From Flavobacterium sp. NRK F7 (lineage in GTDB: Bacteria; Bacteroidota; Bacteroidia; Flavobacteriales; Flavobacteriaceae), in assembly GCF_024054195.1 (NCBI RefSeq), contig NZ_JAMXLB010000001.1:2787845-2851844 (forward strand): DNA of 64,000 bases, in the 5' to 3' direction. Below the pieces are notes generated by a model that was given only the letters and a program-made list of their open reading frames with translations, searched no databases and was not told where the DNA came from. The translations under genes and the position numbers were made by a program. Positions 1-7,145 of the stretch are shown piece after piece (the first letter of the stretch is position 1; each line of letters opens with the position of its first letter).

Positions 1-244
1 CTTTTTCGTCCATTTTCCAAAGCCAATAATCTAAATCGCCTTTGTTGTTATCTTCTTTATTTCCGTTTTTACCAGAAATAGAGCTTCCTGCCAGAATAAA
101 TCCATAATCTGGTGTAGGAATCGCATCGTACAAAAATTCGGCATGTTTGCCTCCGTAGGTTTTTTCCCAAAGGATGTCTTGGGCATAAGTAAATGAGCTC
201 GCTAAAAGAAAGGCAAACCCATAGAATGAGGATTTTTTTATCAT
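1..244 (-). CDS. Secreted protein, N-terminal part only
   Basis: Reading the minus strand from the ATG at 242-244 gives 81 codons open to the window edge, so the C-terminus lies outside. The protein starts MIKKSSFYGFAFLLASS and has a signal peptide ending near TYAQ. The mature part begins DILWEKTYGGKHAEF and later has DYGFILAGSS and DYWLWKMD. Such alternating W-x-K-x-G-G and YWLxKxD segments are typical of large flavobacterial secreted repeat proteins, often with a C-terminal type IX secretion signal. That signal cannot be checked here. Palindromes at 281-354 lie directly upstream and may control the gene. I am confident of the coding start and moderately sure of the family. Confidence 0.75.
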   Translation of the reverse strand, partial: MIKKSSFYGFAFLLASSFTYAQDILWEKTYGGKHAEFLYDAIPTPDYGFILAGSSISGKNGNKEDNNKGDLDYWLWKMDEK

Positions 245-280
245 AAGTATAACATGTAATTTTTACTCGTGTGCAAAACT

Positions 281-294
281 AGGTCTTCTTACCT
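281..294 (-). promoter_or_regulatory. Imperfect AGGTA-N4-TACCT type dyad
   Basis: The plus strand reads AGGTC-TTCT-TACCT-AT, one mismatch from the AGGTA-N4-TACCT dyad found at four other promoters in this window. On the minus strand it precedes the gene starting at 244, and a weak -7-like TACATGTT begins 36 nt downstream. The match and spacing are less exact than at the other sites, so this is a tentative member of the set. Confidence 0.35.
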
Positions 295-305
295 ATAGCA
301 ATCAA

Positions 306-354
306 TACGTATTTATACGTATTTTTCATACTTTCTGCTACGTATAAATACGTA
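306..354. promoter_or_regulatory. Two TACGTA-N4-TACGTA operator-like palindromes
   Basis: TACGTATTTATACGTA lies at 306-321 and its exact reverse complement TACGTATAAATACGTA at 339-354. Each is itself a near-perfect dyad (6-4-6), and the two centres are 33 bp apart, about three helical turns. They lie 60-110 bp upstream of the minus-strand gene starting at 244, with no other gene nearby. Paired same-face sites like this suggest a dimeric regulator binding cooperatively. The regulator is not identifiable from the sequence. Confidence 0.55.
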
Positions 355-675
355 CTTTTTGAATTATCTCTATTCTATAGAGTAGTAAAAAAGCTAAAAG
401 GTTGGTTAAAAGACTTTTATTTTTCTGCAACAAAAATAGTCCGCCCATTTTTTAAAAAACAGGAATATTTTACATTTAACTATGATTATATAAAAACTGT
501 AATTTGTGTTAAAATTTAAATATATTAGTTACACCGTTTATTGGAATATGGGTCTAGGTAAATAGACGTAAATTTGTAAACCTTTTGTGTCTTTTTTGTA
601 ATCAAAAAAACTAAATATACATAAGCTTTTAATTTCTGTATTGGGAACTAAAATGCGCTTTAGAATAATAAATCA

Positions 676-702
676 AAAACCACTCCCTTACAGAGTGGTT
701 TT
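676..702. terminator. Terminator-like hairpin (CCACTC family)
   Basis: Stem AAAACCACTC (676-685) pairs perfectly with GAGTGGTTTT (693-702) around a 7-nt loop, with A and T runs on both sides. Nearly the same hairpin recurs at 1011-1039, 2159-2184 and 7637-7668. No gene ends immediately next to this copy. Confidence 0.6.
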
Positions 703-717
703 ATGATATCTAGAGGA

Positions 718-1011
718 TACCTATTTCTATTTTAAAGAATAGCTCAGTGCTTATAATTATACGTTTTTAGAGTATATAAAATAGCTTTGAGGTTCTAATG
801 AATCGCTTTTTGCTTCAAATGAATACCTTTTAGCTTATTAATAGAAGCTTTGAGGTTGTAATGATAATCTTTTAGCTTATTGATAAAGGCTTTTTGCTTA
901 TAATTAATACCTTTTAGGTTATAAATAATAGCTTTTTGCTTATAATTATAACCTTTGGGGTTATTAATCAAAGCTATTAGATTGTAATTAATATCTTTTA
1001 GGTTTAAATTA
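718..1011. repeat. 21-bp degenerate tandem repeat, about 14 units
   Basis: From 718 the sequence can be cut into fourteen consecutive 21-bp units without indels, for example 886-906 AAGGCTTTTTGCTTATAATT(A) and 907-927 ATACCTTTTAGGTTATAAAT(A). The core CTTTTxGSTTATAATTA is most conserved from 781 to 1011. On the minus strand a frame entered at 1010 stays open for 71 codons and yields a heptapeptide repeat (e.g. NYKQKAI, IYNLKGI, INKLKGI), but no in-frame start codon precedes it. CCACTC-type hairpins bracket the array. No function is known to me. Confidence 0.8.
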
Positions 1012-1039
1012 AAAAACCACTCCTTAACAGAGTGGTTTT
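1011..1039. terminator. Bidirectional terminator hairpin
   Basis: Stem of AAAACCACTC and GAGTGGTTTT (1030-1039) with a 7-nt loop and A/T tracts on both sides. It lies downstream of the minus-strand lipoprotein gene ending at 1112. Its right arm is also the start of a 51-bp intergenic repeat unit. Confidence 0.6.
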
Positions 1040-1084
1040 ATTTTGATTTACTTACCGGGCACGGAAATCATTTCCGCGCTATTG
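1034..1084. repeat. Copy of the 51-bp intergenic repeat
   Basis: Begins GGTTTTATTTTGATTTACTT and ends with the small palindrome CGGAAATCATTTCCG followed by CGCTATTG. It aligns without gaps to the copies at 6277-6327 and 6561-6713. Confidence 0.75.
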
Positions 1085-1111
1085 GCTTTTTTATAATTTA
1101 TTTTAACTAAA

Positions 1112-1921
1112 TTAAGGCAATGCAACCGAAACTTTCCCATTTAAAACGGATCCATCTCTTAAAGTCATATTACAAAAAATTAGTGTCAAGGTTATTCCAT
1201 CATTTACAACAAATAAATCAGTCTCTGTTGTAGAACTATTACCAATTAATACTTGATTTGACGATTTTACAACTTCTTTATTGTATTCTGTAATATCAAA
1301 ATAATAATCAACACCAAAATATTGACCTGTCTTTGGATAACCATTATTCAATTCGTTAAAATTTATTTCATAAATATTTGGCCAAGTCCCAAATTTGATA
1401 CCAAAATTACCTTCATCACAACACGAAGGGTCATTAATTTCAGGATAAACATTTCTCCAAACACCTGAAATACTTACATAATTATTCTGTGATTGTGAGC
1501 AAGGAATTTCAGATGTAGTAAATTCTTTCCAATTATCAGTTTTAAAACTCCCATTTTCAGCAAAACAAGTATAATAATATGTTGTATTAGGTTGTAATGA
1601 ATTAATCGTAGTATTAAAATACTTTTTATAAGGTTCATATGCTACATTTTGATCAACCAAAATAAATTGATCGTTACTAGAATCATTTATGCTTCCCGTT
1701 CTAAAAACAAATCCAACTTTATAGGTACCAGGACCTTGATAGTAATTATTAGTATTATCAATAACTCCATTAAGAGTAACTGAGTTTTGTGAAATATATG
1801 TGACATACGATCTTACTGGTGGCACTTCAGTAGCTTCATTCCCATTAGTATTCTCACTGTCAATAACACTACAAGAATTAAAAAAAATTACTACAAAGAA
1901 TAAACAGATTATTTTTTTCAT
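1112..1921 (-). CDS. Secreted lipoprotein with fibronectin-like region
   Basis: The 269-aa protein begins MKKIICLFFVVIFFNSCSVI; the cysteine after FFNS fits a lipobox, so it is probably a lipoprotein. The central segment (SVTLNGVIDN, GFVFRTGS, TINSLQPNTTYYYTCFAENG) matches the pattern of fibronectin type III-like modules common in Bacteroidetes surface proteins. The C-terminal half is a compact beta-rich region I do not recognise, with a Cys-Cys pair (DPSCCDEG). A -7-like box TAGTTTTG (minus strand, 1957-1964) lies 36 bp upstream of the start. It stands alone; function unknown. Confidence 0.8.
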   Translation of the reverse strand: MKKIICLFFVVIFFNSCSVIDSENTNGNEATEVPPVRSYVTYISQNSVTLNGVIDNTNNYYQGPGTYKVGFVFRTGSINDSSNDQFILVDQNVAYEPYKKYFNTTINSLQPNTTYYYTCFAENGSFKTDNWKEFTTSEIPCSQSQNNYVSISGVWRNVYPEINDPSCCDEGNFGIKFGTWPNIYEINFNELNNGYPKTGQYFGVDYYFDITEYNKEVVKSSNQVLIGNSSTTETDLFVVNDGITLTLIFCNMTLRDGSVLNGKVSVALP

Positions 1922-2092
1922 TTTAAAAGAAGTTTATTGTTAAAACATAATAGTTGCAAAACTAATGATTTTATATCTTTCTTTTCAATGCTATTTTTCA
2001 TTTTGTTTTTTATAGTGTTTAAACATTACAAAAGTATTTTAATCCTTAAACCCAATTAGCTTAGATTTACATCGTTAATTCGGCAGTAAGCC

Positions 2093-2187
2093 TATAGCGT
2101 GGATTTACATTTAGTGCTAATTATCCTAGTAAAAATCTCATTCTCAAAAATAAACAAAAAAACCACTCTTTTTAGAGCGGTTTTATC
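2093..2187. repeat. Diverged copy of the intergenic element with terminator
   Basis: TATAGCGTGGATTTACAT at about 2095-2112 matches the reverse complement of the 51-bp repeat's palindromic end. It is followed by TTCTCAAAAATAAACAAAA and the hairpin ACCACTCT/AGAGCGGT (2159-2184, one A-C mismatch). The same order (reversed arm, CAAAAATAAA, hairpin) recurs at 6503-6575 and 7567-7668, so this is a longer composite element. The hairpin can terminate the minus-strand gene ending at 2231. Confidence 0.55.
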
Positions 2188-2230
2188 TTTAACTACTTTC
2201 CAAAAAATTACATATTTCCTTCAATCTTAA

Positions 2231-2860
2231 TTATTTTTCTAAATAAGCCCATACAAAATTAGGATGATGACCGTCTCTACGCACCATTTTTACCCACAAT
2301 AAGGTCATGTGTTCTAAATGCAACGCTTGATCTAATTTCCCGGTATCCAATGTTTCAAAACCCATATCGGTATTTATTTTAGAAATAACTTCTTTTGATT
2401 GTAGGTCATTACCTGCTATCATCATAACGGGTTTTACAGTGTAATTAGAATAAGAACTGTCTATCAAATTTTCAAACCCATAAATAGTAAACGCTTTTAC
2501 CACTTTCGCATCTGGTGCCCATTCTTGCACTTTTTCACTACCTGAAATCTCACTATTCAATCCGTGAGAAATATCTGGTCCTACCGGATTGGTACAATCG
2601 ACTAAAATTTTACCCTTGAATTGGAGTTCTTTTAAAATTGTTTCATTCGCTTGAAAAGGCGTTGCTAAAAATACAATGTCTGAAGTAGCAATAGCTTCTT
2701 GAATGCTTTGTATCGAAAAAGCGGAATTCTTTTGCAGTGCCAATTGTACTGTTTCTGAATTTTCATCATTACTGGCTATGCAAATTTGATGTCCCTTTTG
2801 TTGTAATTGGTTGGCAATGGCAAAACCTACATTCCCAATACCTATAAATGCTAGTTTCAT
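2231..2860 (-). CDS. NAD(P)-binding F420-reductase-like oxidoreductase
   Basis: The 209-aa cytoplasmic protein opens with the Rossmann fingerprint MKLAFIGIGNVGFAIA (GxGxxG) followed by ICIASND, as in the NADP-dependent F420 oxidoreductase / YqeC-like NADP-binding family. Further family motifs are IVFLATPF, LVDCTNPVGPD and WAPDAKVVKAFTIYGF. Bacteroidetes lack F420, so NADPH with an unknown organic substrate is more likely. It is last in a run of three same-strand genes (5101 to 2231) that diverge from an HxlR regulator; the gap to the upstream SDR gene is 15 bp, so they are probably co-transcribed. Confidence 0.85.
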   Translation of the reverse strand: MKLAFIGIGNVGFAIANQLQQKGHQICIASNDENSETVQLALQKNSAFSIQSIQEAIATSDIVFLATPFQANETILKELQFKGKILVDCTNPVGPDISHGLNSEISGSEKVQEWAPDAKVVKAFTIYGFENLIDSSYSNYTVKPVMMIAGNDLQSKEVISKINTDMGFETLDTGKLDQALHLEHMTLLWVKMVRRDGHHPNFVWAYLEK

Positions 2861-2875
2861 ACTTTTTACTTTAAA

Positions 2876-3532
2876 TTAATAGATAATCTCAGCGTCAAAA
2901 TTTTCTGGTTGTTGTTGGTATAATTTCCAATATTGCTCGGCAATCGCTTTAGGGCTATAAACAACATCTTTTTCATTTACAAAACCTGTAATCGTAAGTT
3001 GTGCTATATGAACGTTTGTGCCTATTGCTTTTTTCTGAAAGGCTTGTACTACATTGCGTAATGCTGCTTTACCAACGCTTAATGAAGTCCATTGGTCATC
3101 TCCAGCCAAAGCGAAGCCACCATTGGTTACAAATAATTTCCCTTTATTTTCATTTAAACAAAAGGGAAGTACCGTTTTCATCAAATTAAAATAACCACCA
3201 ACAGTGGTGTTCATTTCATTGGAAATAGTTTCCCAAGTTTGATCCAATATGTCCATTACCGAAACGGCTGCCGCGTTATATAAAATAACAGCTGCATGTC
3301 CTTCATTGTCTTTAATTTGTAGCAACGCTTTTTTTAAATCAGCTTCATTTCCTACATCAGCAACTGCATATGAAGCTTCAATACCTTTTTTAGCCAATTG
3401 CATTACTTGATGCTGTAACTTTTGTTCGGTTCTAGCAATTAAAGCTACTTTAAAATTTTCATGTCCGAATTTTTCTGCTACTGCTTGACTAATTCCTGGT
3501 CCTGCTCCTAGTATTGTTATTAACTTTTTCAT
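2876..3532 (-). CDS. Short-chain dehydrogenase/reductase (SDR)
   Basis: The 218-aa protein starts MKKLITILGAGPGISQAVA; GAGPGIS is the SDR nucleotide-binding TGxxxGxG motif in a variant form. VILYNAAA corresponds to the NNAG motif. The usual catalytic YxxxK is not visible: the expected position reads SLSVGKAALR, so the lysine is kept but the tyrosine is replaced. This variant occurs in SDRs annotated only as oxidoreductases. It lies 57 bp downstream of the DJ-1/hydrolase fusion and just upstream of the F420-reductase-like gene, in a likely operon controlled by the divergent HxlR gene. Confidence 0.85.
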   Translation of the reverse strand: MKKLITILGAGPGISQAVAEKFGHENFKVALIARTEQKLQHQVMQLAKKGIEASYAVADVGNEADLKKALLQIKDNEGHAAVILYNAAAVSVMDILDQTWETISNEMNTTVGGYFNLMKTVLPFCLNENKGKLFVTNGGFALAGDDQWTSLSVGKAALRNVVQAFQKKAIGTNVHIAQLTITGFVNEKDVVYSPKAIAEQYWKLYQQQPENFDAEIIY

Positions 3533-3589
3533 TGTCTAAAATGAATTTATTTTTTAATTTGATAACTAATTCTTTCAATCTGAACCCCA

Positions 3590-5101
3590 TTATTTACTAT
3601 TCCTAACTATATTTAGGAACTCTTGCGGTTTCACAACAAAGGGCAAGTGAGAGGTTTCCATTTCATATACTTTTTTTACACCACCGTTATTTTGAATCAT
3701 TTTTTGTTGCAAATCATAGGGTACAGCATTATCATTTTTAGTACTGATATAATATTTCGGAAGTTTCTCAAATTTTGAACTTAGTTTAACGCTATCGTTG
3801 AAACCTTTTACAGGTTCAGGCCTGTGGTATTTTTTTAGAATCTCTTTCATATACTCTGGACAATCTGCACAAACCATAGTAGGTAAAGCTTCTTTTTTAA
3901 TTGAAACTAAAGTATAGTCTTTATTAAATTCAAAAATTTCAATTGGTTTATCCCCATAAAAACCAGTATTGATTGCTTGAATACTCTCACCGTTTTTAGG
4001 CAAATAGGCCGCTACATAAATTAATTTTTCAATTTTATGGGGTAGGTTTTCAGCAACCTGACTAATGATAACACCAGCCATAGAATGTCCTACCAAAATA
4101 ACTTTCCCTGATTGGCTATTAATAACATCTGAAACTGTTTTCACGTAGTCCTTTAATCCTACGGCAACTCCATACGTACTATCTGCTCCGTGTGCTGGCA
4201 AATTGACCACAATTACATTGGCGTTTTTAGCTAAATCATTACGTACAAAACCCCAAGCACTTTCATCTGACCAAGCACCATGTACAAATACATAAGTGGG
4301 ATATCGCTTTTTATCTTCTTCCAATGCTTGTAAAACTAATTCTGCTGCTTTTGCTCCAGAATTTTGTTGTTGTCCCGTAATTAAATTTCCATCTTTTAGG
4401 GCAAATGAGTCAAACATATGTGCCACTTCAAATCTTGAATTAGGCATTTTACGGGCTTCATCTTCAATTCGGAAAGGTTGAATTTTCATGGCAACATAGG
4501 CATCTGCATAATTTTCTTCACTATTGGCAAATCCAGTCCATCTCTTTCCTTCAACTATATATTTTCCATTATCCAATTTAGCATCTAGTAAGACACAAGT
4601 TCCATGGCAAATTGCTGCTGTAGGCTTACCTGTTTGATAAAAATCAGAAACAAATTTCAAAATGCCAGGATTCTTATACATGGTATACATTGGACCTTGG
4701 CCTCCACATATAAAAATAGCTTTGTAATCATCAGGATTAACAGTAGCTAATTTTTTTGTATTATTTACTTGAGCCATTTTAGAGGCATCTTTTTTAAAAC
4801 CCAAAGAAATATAATCAAAAGCGGCATATTTACTTTCATCTTCTGGATCACTAAACTGGTCAAATTCTAATTTTCCACCTTCTAAACTGGCAATATCAAC
4901 AGTATAACCTGCTTCGGTAAATACCCAGTAAGGATGCGTAAGTTCAGAATACCAAACCCCGATAGGCCATCCCGTTTGTTTGCTAACAGATGGGTTACTC
5001 GCTATCATTAATATTTTTCCGTTATTACCTGCATTGTGTTGGCCATAGCTTACTGAATTGATCAGTAAGAGTAAGCCTAAAAAAAATGTCTTTTTCATCA
5101 C
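3590..5101 (-). CDS. Fusion: DJ-1/PfpI domain plus alpha/beta hydrolase, exported
   Basis: The 503-aa protein has a signal peptide (MMKKTFFLGLLLLINS to about residue 21). Residues 28-260 form a DJ-1/PfpI (HchA-like class I glutamine amidotransferase fold) domain with the nucleophile elbow AICHGTCV (Cys165) and the upstream FICGGQGP. Residues 267-503 form an alpha/beta hydrolase: YVFVHGAWSDESAW, oxyanion region and elbow VGHSMAG (Ser340), with a likely catalytic His in TSHLPF near the C-terminus. Each domain is complete, so this is a true fusion. The second domain resembles salicylate-esterase-like hydrolases. Substrate unknown; the fusion suggests detoxification of a reactive carbonyl or ester. 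It is first gene of the operon diverging from hxlR. Confidence 0.85.
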   Translation of the reverse strand: MMKKTFFLGLLLLINSVSYGQHNAGNNGKILMIASNPSVSKQTGWPIGVWYSELTHPYWVFTEAGYTVDIASLEGGKLEFDQFSDPEDESKYAAFDYISLGFKKDASKMAQVNNTKKLATVNPDDYKAIFICGGQGPMYTMYKNPGILKFVSDFYQTGKPTAAICHGTCVLLDAKLDNGKYIVEGKRWTGFANSEENYADAYVAMKIQPFRIEDEARKMPNSRFEVAHMFDSFALKDGNLITGQQQNSGAKAAELVLQALEEDKKRYPTYVFVHGAWSDESAWGFVRNDLAKNANVIVVNLPAHGADSTYGVAVGLKDYVKTVSDVINSQSGKVILVGHSMAGVIISQVAENLPHKIEKLIYVAAYLPKNGESIQAINTGFYGDKPIEIFEFNKDYTLVSIKKEALPTMVCADCPEYMKEILKKYHRPEPVKGFNDSVKLSSKFEKLPKYYISTKNDNAVPYDLQQKMIQNNGGVKKVYEMETSHLPFVVKPQEFLNIVRNSK

Positions 5102-5162
5102 TATTTATTTTAAATTTGTTCAACAAAATTATTGTAGTAACAATCTAAAAGCAATAACTACG

Positions 5163-5170
5163 TATCTTTG
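5163..5170 (+). promoter_or_regulatory. -7 box of the hxlR promoter
   Basis: TATCTTTG matches the Bacteroidetes -7 consensus TAnnTTTG and lies 24 bp before the ATG at 5195. No clear -33 TTTG is seen at the expected distance. The 93-bp intergenic region must also hold the divergent promoter of the gene starting at 5101. Confidence 0.5.
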
Positions 5171-5194
5171 TAAGTAACTAACAAAAATGTAAGT

Positions 5195-5542
5195 ATGCCA
5201 GATTTCATTAAAGACAAGCGTTTGTTTCACAATCCGGTTGAATTTGCCATGAATAAGATTGGTGGCACTTATAAAATGCCAATATTATGGCGATTAAAAG
5301 ATAAAAAATGGCGCTTTAATGAATTGCAAAAAAGCCTTTCACATGCTTCGGATAGAATGTTATCCAAATCATTGAAAGAATTAGTAGAAGATGGTTTTAT
5401 TACCAAAGAAATATTCCCAGAAGTACCTCCAAGAGTAGAATATGCAATTACAGAAAGAGGTATCAAATCAATAGCTATTATTGATGCCTTACGAAATTAT
5501 GGTTTGGATTTAATGAACGATTTTGGAATAGAAAAAGAATAG
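5195..5542 (+). CDS. HxlR-family winged-helix regulator lacking cysteine
   Basis: The 115-aa protein is a full-length HxlR/YodB-type winged helix: IGGTYKMPILWRL (recognition of the IGGKW region), RFNELQKSL, SDRMLSKSLKELVEDG and VEYAITERG. HxlR proteins usually have a conserved Cys just before PVE (CPVE) used for redox or electrophile sensing; here it is Asn13 (HNPVEF) and the whole protein has no Cys. It therefore cannot sense by thiol chemistry and may respond to a ligand. It diverges from the DJ-1/hydrolase, SDR and F420-reductase-like genes and is their likely regulator. Confidence 0.9.
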   Translation: MPDFIKDKRLFHNPVEFAMNKIGGTYKMPILWRLKDKKWRFNELQKSLSHASDRMLSKSLKELVEDGFITKEIFPEVPPRVEYAITERGIKSIAIIDALRNYGLDLMNDFGIEKE

Positions 5543-5557
5543 TTTTTATTAAAAAAA

Positions 5558-6163
5558 CTACCATCTTTCATAAACCACTCCATCGTCAACTGTAACTTCA
5601 GAAATTTCATTTTTGTCTAAAATAAAAGCCAAAGAAGTTACATCTTTAATTCTACTCTTATCCAGATATAGTGGCTTATCTTTATAATCATCGAGATTAA
5701 TTTCGTCTAAGTAGGTCATAATTTCTAAAAAGACTAGCTTTTCACTTACACCAGAAAACGTTAGTATCCTTTTACTTTTCCTTCCTTTTGAAAACGATTC
5801 TAAATATGCACTTCTTTTATTAAAAAAACGCCGATTTATATCCTTTTTCAGGGATTCAAATGCTGTCTTTGTTATATGCATTTTTTTTAAAACTCTATCT
5901 CTATTTTTAAAAGTAGACGCTGCAATATCATAATTTGAAACTACATAATTATTAAAAGTAAAAGGACCATAATAAGGGTTTATGATATAGGAATCATATT
6001 CAGTAGTAACTGAATTTTTAGCTACGTTTCCAATACATTTTTTAAGAATAATTTTTTCTCTATTTATTCGTTCTTGCTCTTGATTTTTACAATTTATAAA
6101 AATTATAAAAAAGAAAAATAAATACCCTTTTAGAGTTACTAATTTCTTGATTGATTTCATCAT
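5558..6163 (-). CDS. Putative lipoprotein of unknown function
   Basis: The 201-aa protein has a hydrophobic N-terminus (GYLFFFFIIFINC) ending in a lipobox-like cysteine, so it is probably a lipoprotein. The rest is charged with no motif I recognise. It starts MMKS; the second Met may be the real start. It converges on hxlR with a 15-bp gap and no obvious terminator between them. Confidence 0.65.
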   Translation of the reverse strand: MMKSIKKLVTLKGYLFFFFIIFINCKNQEQERINREKIILKKCIGNVAKNSVTTEYDSYIINPYYGPFTFNNYVVSNYDIAASTFKNRDRVLKKMHITKTAFESLKKDINRRFFNKRSAYLESFSKGRKSKRILTFSGVSEKLVFLEIMTYLDEINLDDYKDKPLYLDKSRIKDVTSLAFILDKNEISEVTVDDGVVYERW

Positions 6164-6276
6164 TACTTTTACTTTTTTATGTAAAAACTTACTTTTAAAT
6201 GTTTACCAATGCGAATCCTATTACCATTTAAATACAAATTTTTATTTGCTATGAATGAAACTACCCTCTCAAAATT

Positions 6277-6327
6277 GGTTTTATTTTGATCTACTTTGTG
6301 GGCACGGAAAACATTTCCGCGCTATCG
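6277..6327. repeat. Copy of the 51-bp intergenic repeat
   Basis: Begins GGTTTTATTTTGATCTACTT and ends in CGGAAAACATTTCCG + CGCTATCG. Its right end supplies the stop codon (TAG, complement of 6322-6324) of the small minus-strand ORF at 6322-6486. Confidence 0.8.
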
Positions 6328-6486
6328 AATTATTTGAAAATCAAATTTAGATAAACCATCAATTTCAGTTTGTATGTATGTTGATTTAGGAAAAATGCCT
6401 AAATCCATTCTTTTTTGAAATTCTTCAAAATTTGATGTTACTAATAAATCTTTTTCATCGGTGTTAAAATAAATACTAAAATTCAT
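6322..6486 (-). CDS. Small ORF (54 aa) ending inside a repeat
   Basis: From ATG at 6484-6486 the minus strand encodes 54 aa beginning MNFSIYFNTDEKDLLVTSNF and ending SKFDFQIIR. Codon use looks like that of neighbouring genes and the peptide is not low-complexity. Its stop codon lies in the 51-bp repeat, so it may be an intact small gene or the N-terminal remnant of a longer one cut by the repeat. No family recognised. Confidence 0.4.
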   Translation of the reverse strand: MNFSIYFNTDEKDLLVTSNFEEFQKRMDLGIFPKSTYIQTEIDGLSKFDFQIIR

Positions 6487-6560
6487 CTTGACATATATTA
6501 TTTATAGCGTGGATTATAATCTTTTCTCAAAAATAAATAAAAAACCATTCCTCTAAAGAG

Positions 6561-6713
6561 CGATTCTATTTTTAGCAACTTTGTGGGCACGGATTGTAAA
6601 TCCGCGCTATCAGGTTTTATTTTGATTTACTTTGTGGGTACGGATTGTAAATCCGCGCTATCGGGTTTTATTTTTAGCTACTTTATAGGCACGGAAATCA
6701 TTTCCGCGCTATC
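6561..6713. repeat. Three tandem copies of the 51-bp intergenic repeat
   Basis: Units 6561-6611, 6612-6662 and 6663-6713 follow head to tail with no gaps. Each has a T-rich left half (ATTTTxAxxxACTTT) and a right half GGGCACGGA-N7-TCCGCGCTATC. In two units the palindrome core is ATTGTAAAT, in the third AAATCATTT, so the central arm co-varies, which points to selection for a hairpin. A short open frame across it is a by-product of the repeat. The reversed arm at about 6503-6520 (TATAGCGTGGATTATAAT) may be the other end of a composite element. Confidence 0.85.
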
Positions 6714-6789
6714 GTGTATCACCATATTTCTAAATTATCATCTAAGTTTAAGGATAAGAAATGATTTTTATTAACTCCGTTTTTATTAA

Positions 6790-7131
6790 TTAAATATAAT
6801 TTTTTCTTTTTATCAAATAATTATCGACATAATCAAAATCAGATTCTTTTACTTTTGGTCTTAATAAAGTATCCTTTTTTATATTGAACAAATCAGATTT
6901 TAAAATTAAGGTATCTTTTATTCTTTTCCAATTCCCTTTTATTTCATTCTGGTTATAACGAAAAAAATATTGAAATGAATTATCGTCATTTAAATTCAAT
7001 ATTGTAGAGGGTTTACCATACAACATGTAATTTGACTTGTAAGAATTCTGTAGACTTGTTTTACAGCTGATTAGTAAAAAAGTTAGTATACAAAAAAGAA
7101 TTGTATTAATTATTTTTTTTTCTTTTTCCAT
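6790..7131 (-). CDS. Small lipoprotein (113 aa)
   Basis: The N-terminus MEKEKKIINTILFCILTFLL followed by ISCK gives a clear lipobox (LISC). The mature part is about 90 residues with DNSFQYFF and IKGNWKRIKDTLIL, resembling the strands of small lipocalin-like lipoproteins that test a GxWxxxxDTLIL pattern. The following gene (7146-7547) has a similar GTWTIDKKTLIL, so the two look like diverged members of one lipoprotein family. Function unknown. Confidence 0.65.
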   Translation of the reverse strand: MEKEKKIINTILFCILTFLLISCKTSLQNSYKSNYMLYGKPSTILNLNDDNSFQYFFRYNQNEIKGNWKRIKDTLILKSDLFNIKKDTLLRPKVKESDFDYVDNYLIKRKNYI

Positions 7132-7145
7132 AATATGTTTGTCTA

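Noticed and set aside
718..1011. CRISPR array
   Set aside because: The 21-bp units are contiguous with no unique spacers and no cas genes are seen anywhere in the window.
2876..3532. Catalytically standard SDR with Tyr-xxx-Lys
   Set aside because: The expected Tyr is not present at the usual position, so standard catalysis was not claimed.
6583..6774. Plus-strand open frame with repeated GTDCKSALSGF
   Set aside because: It is a translation of the 51-bp intergenic repeat units and has no independent signs of coding.
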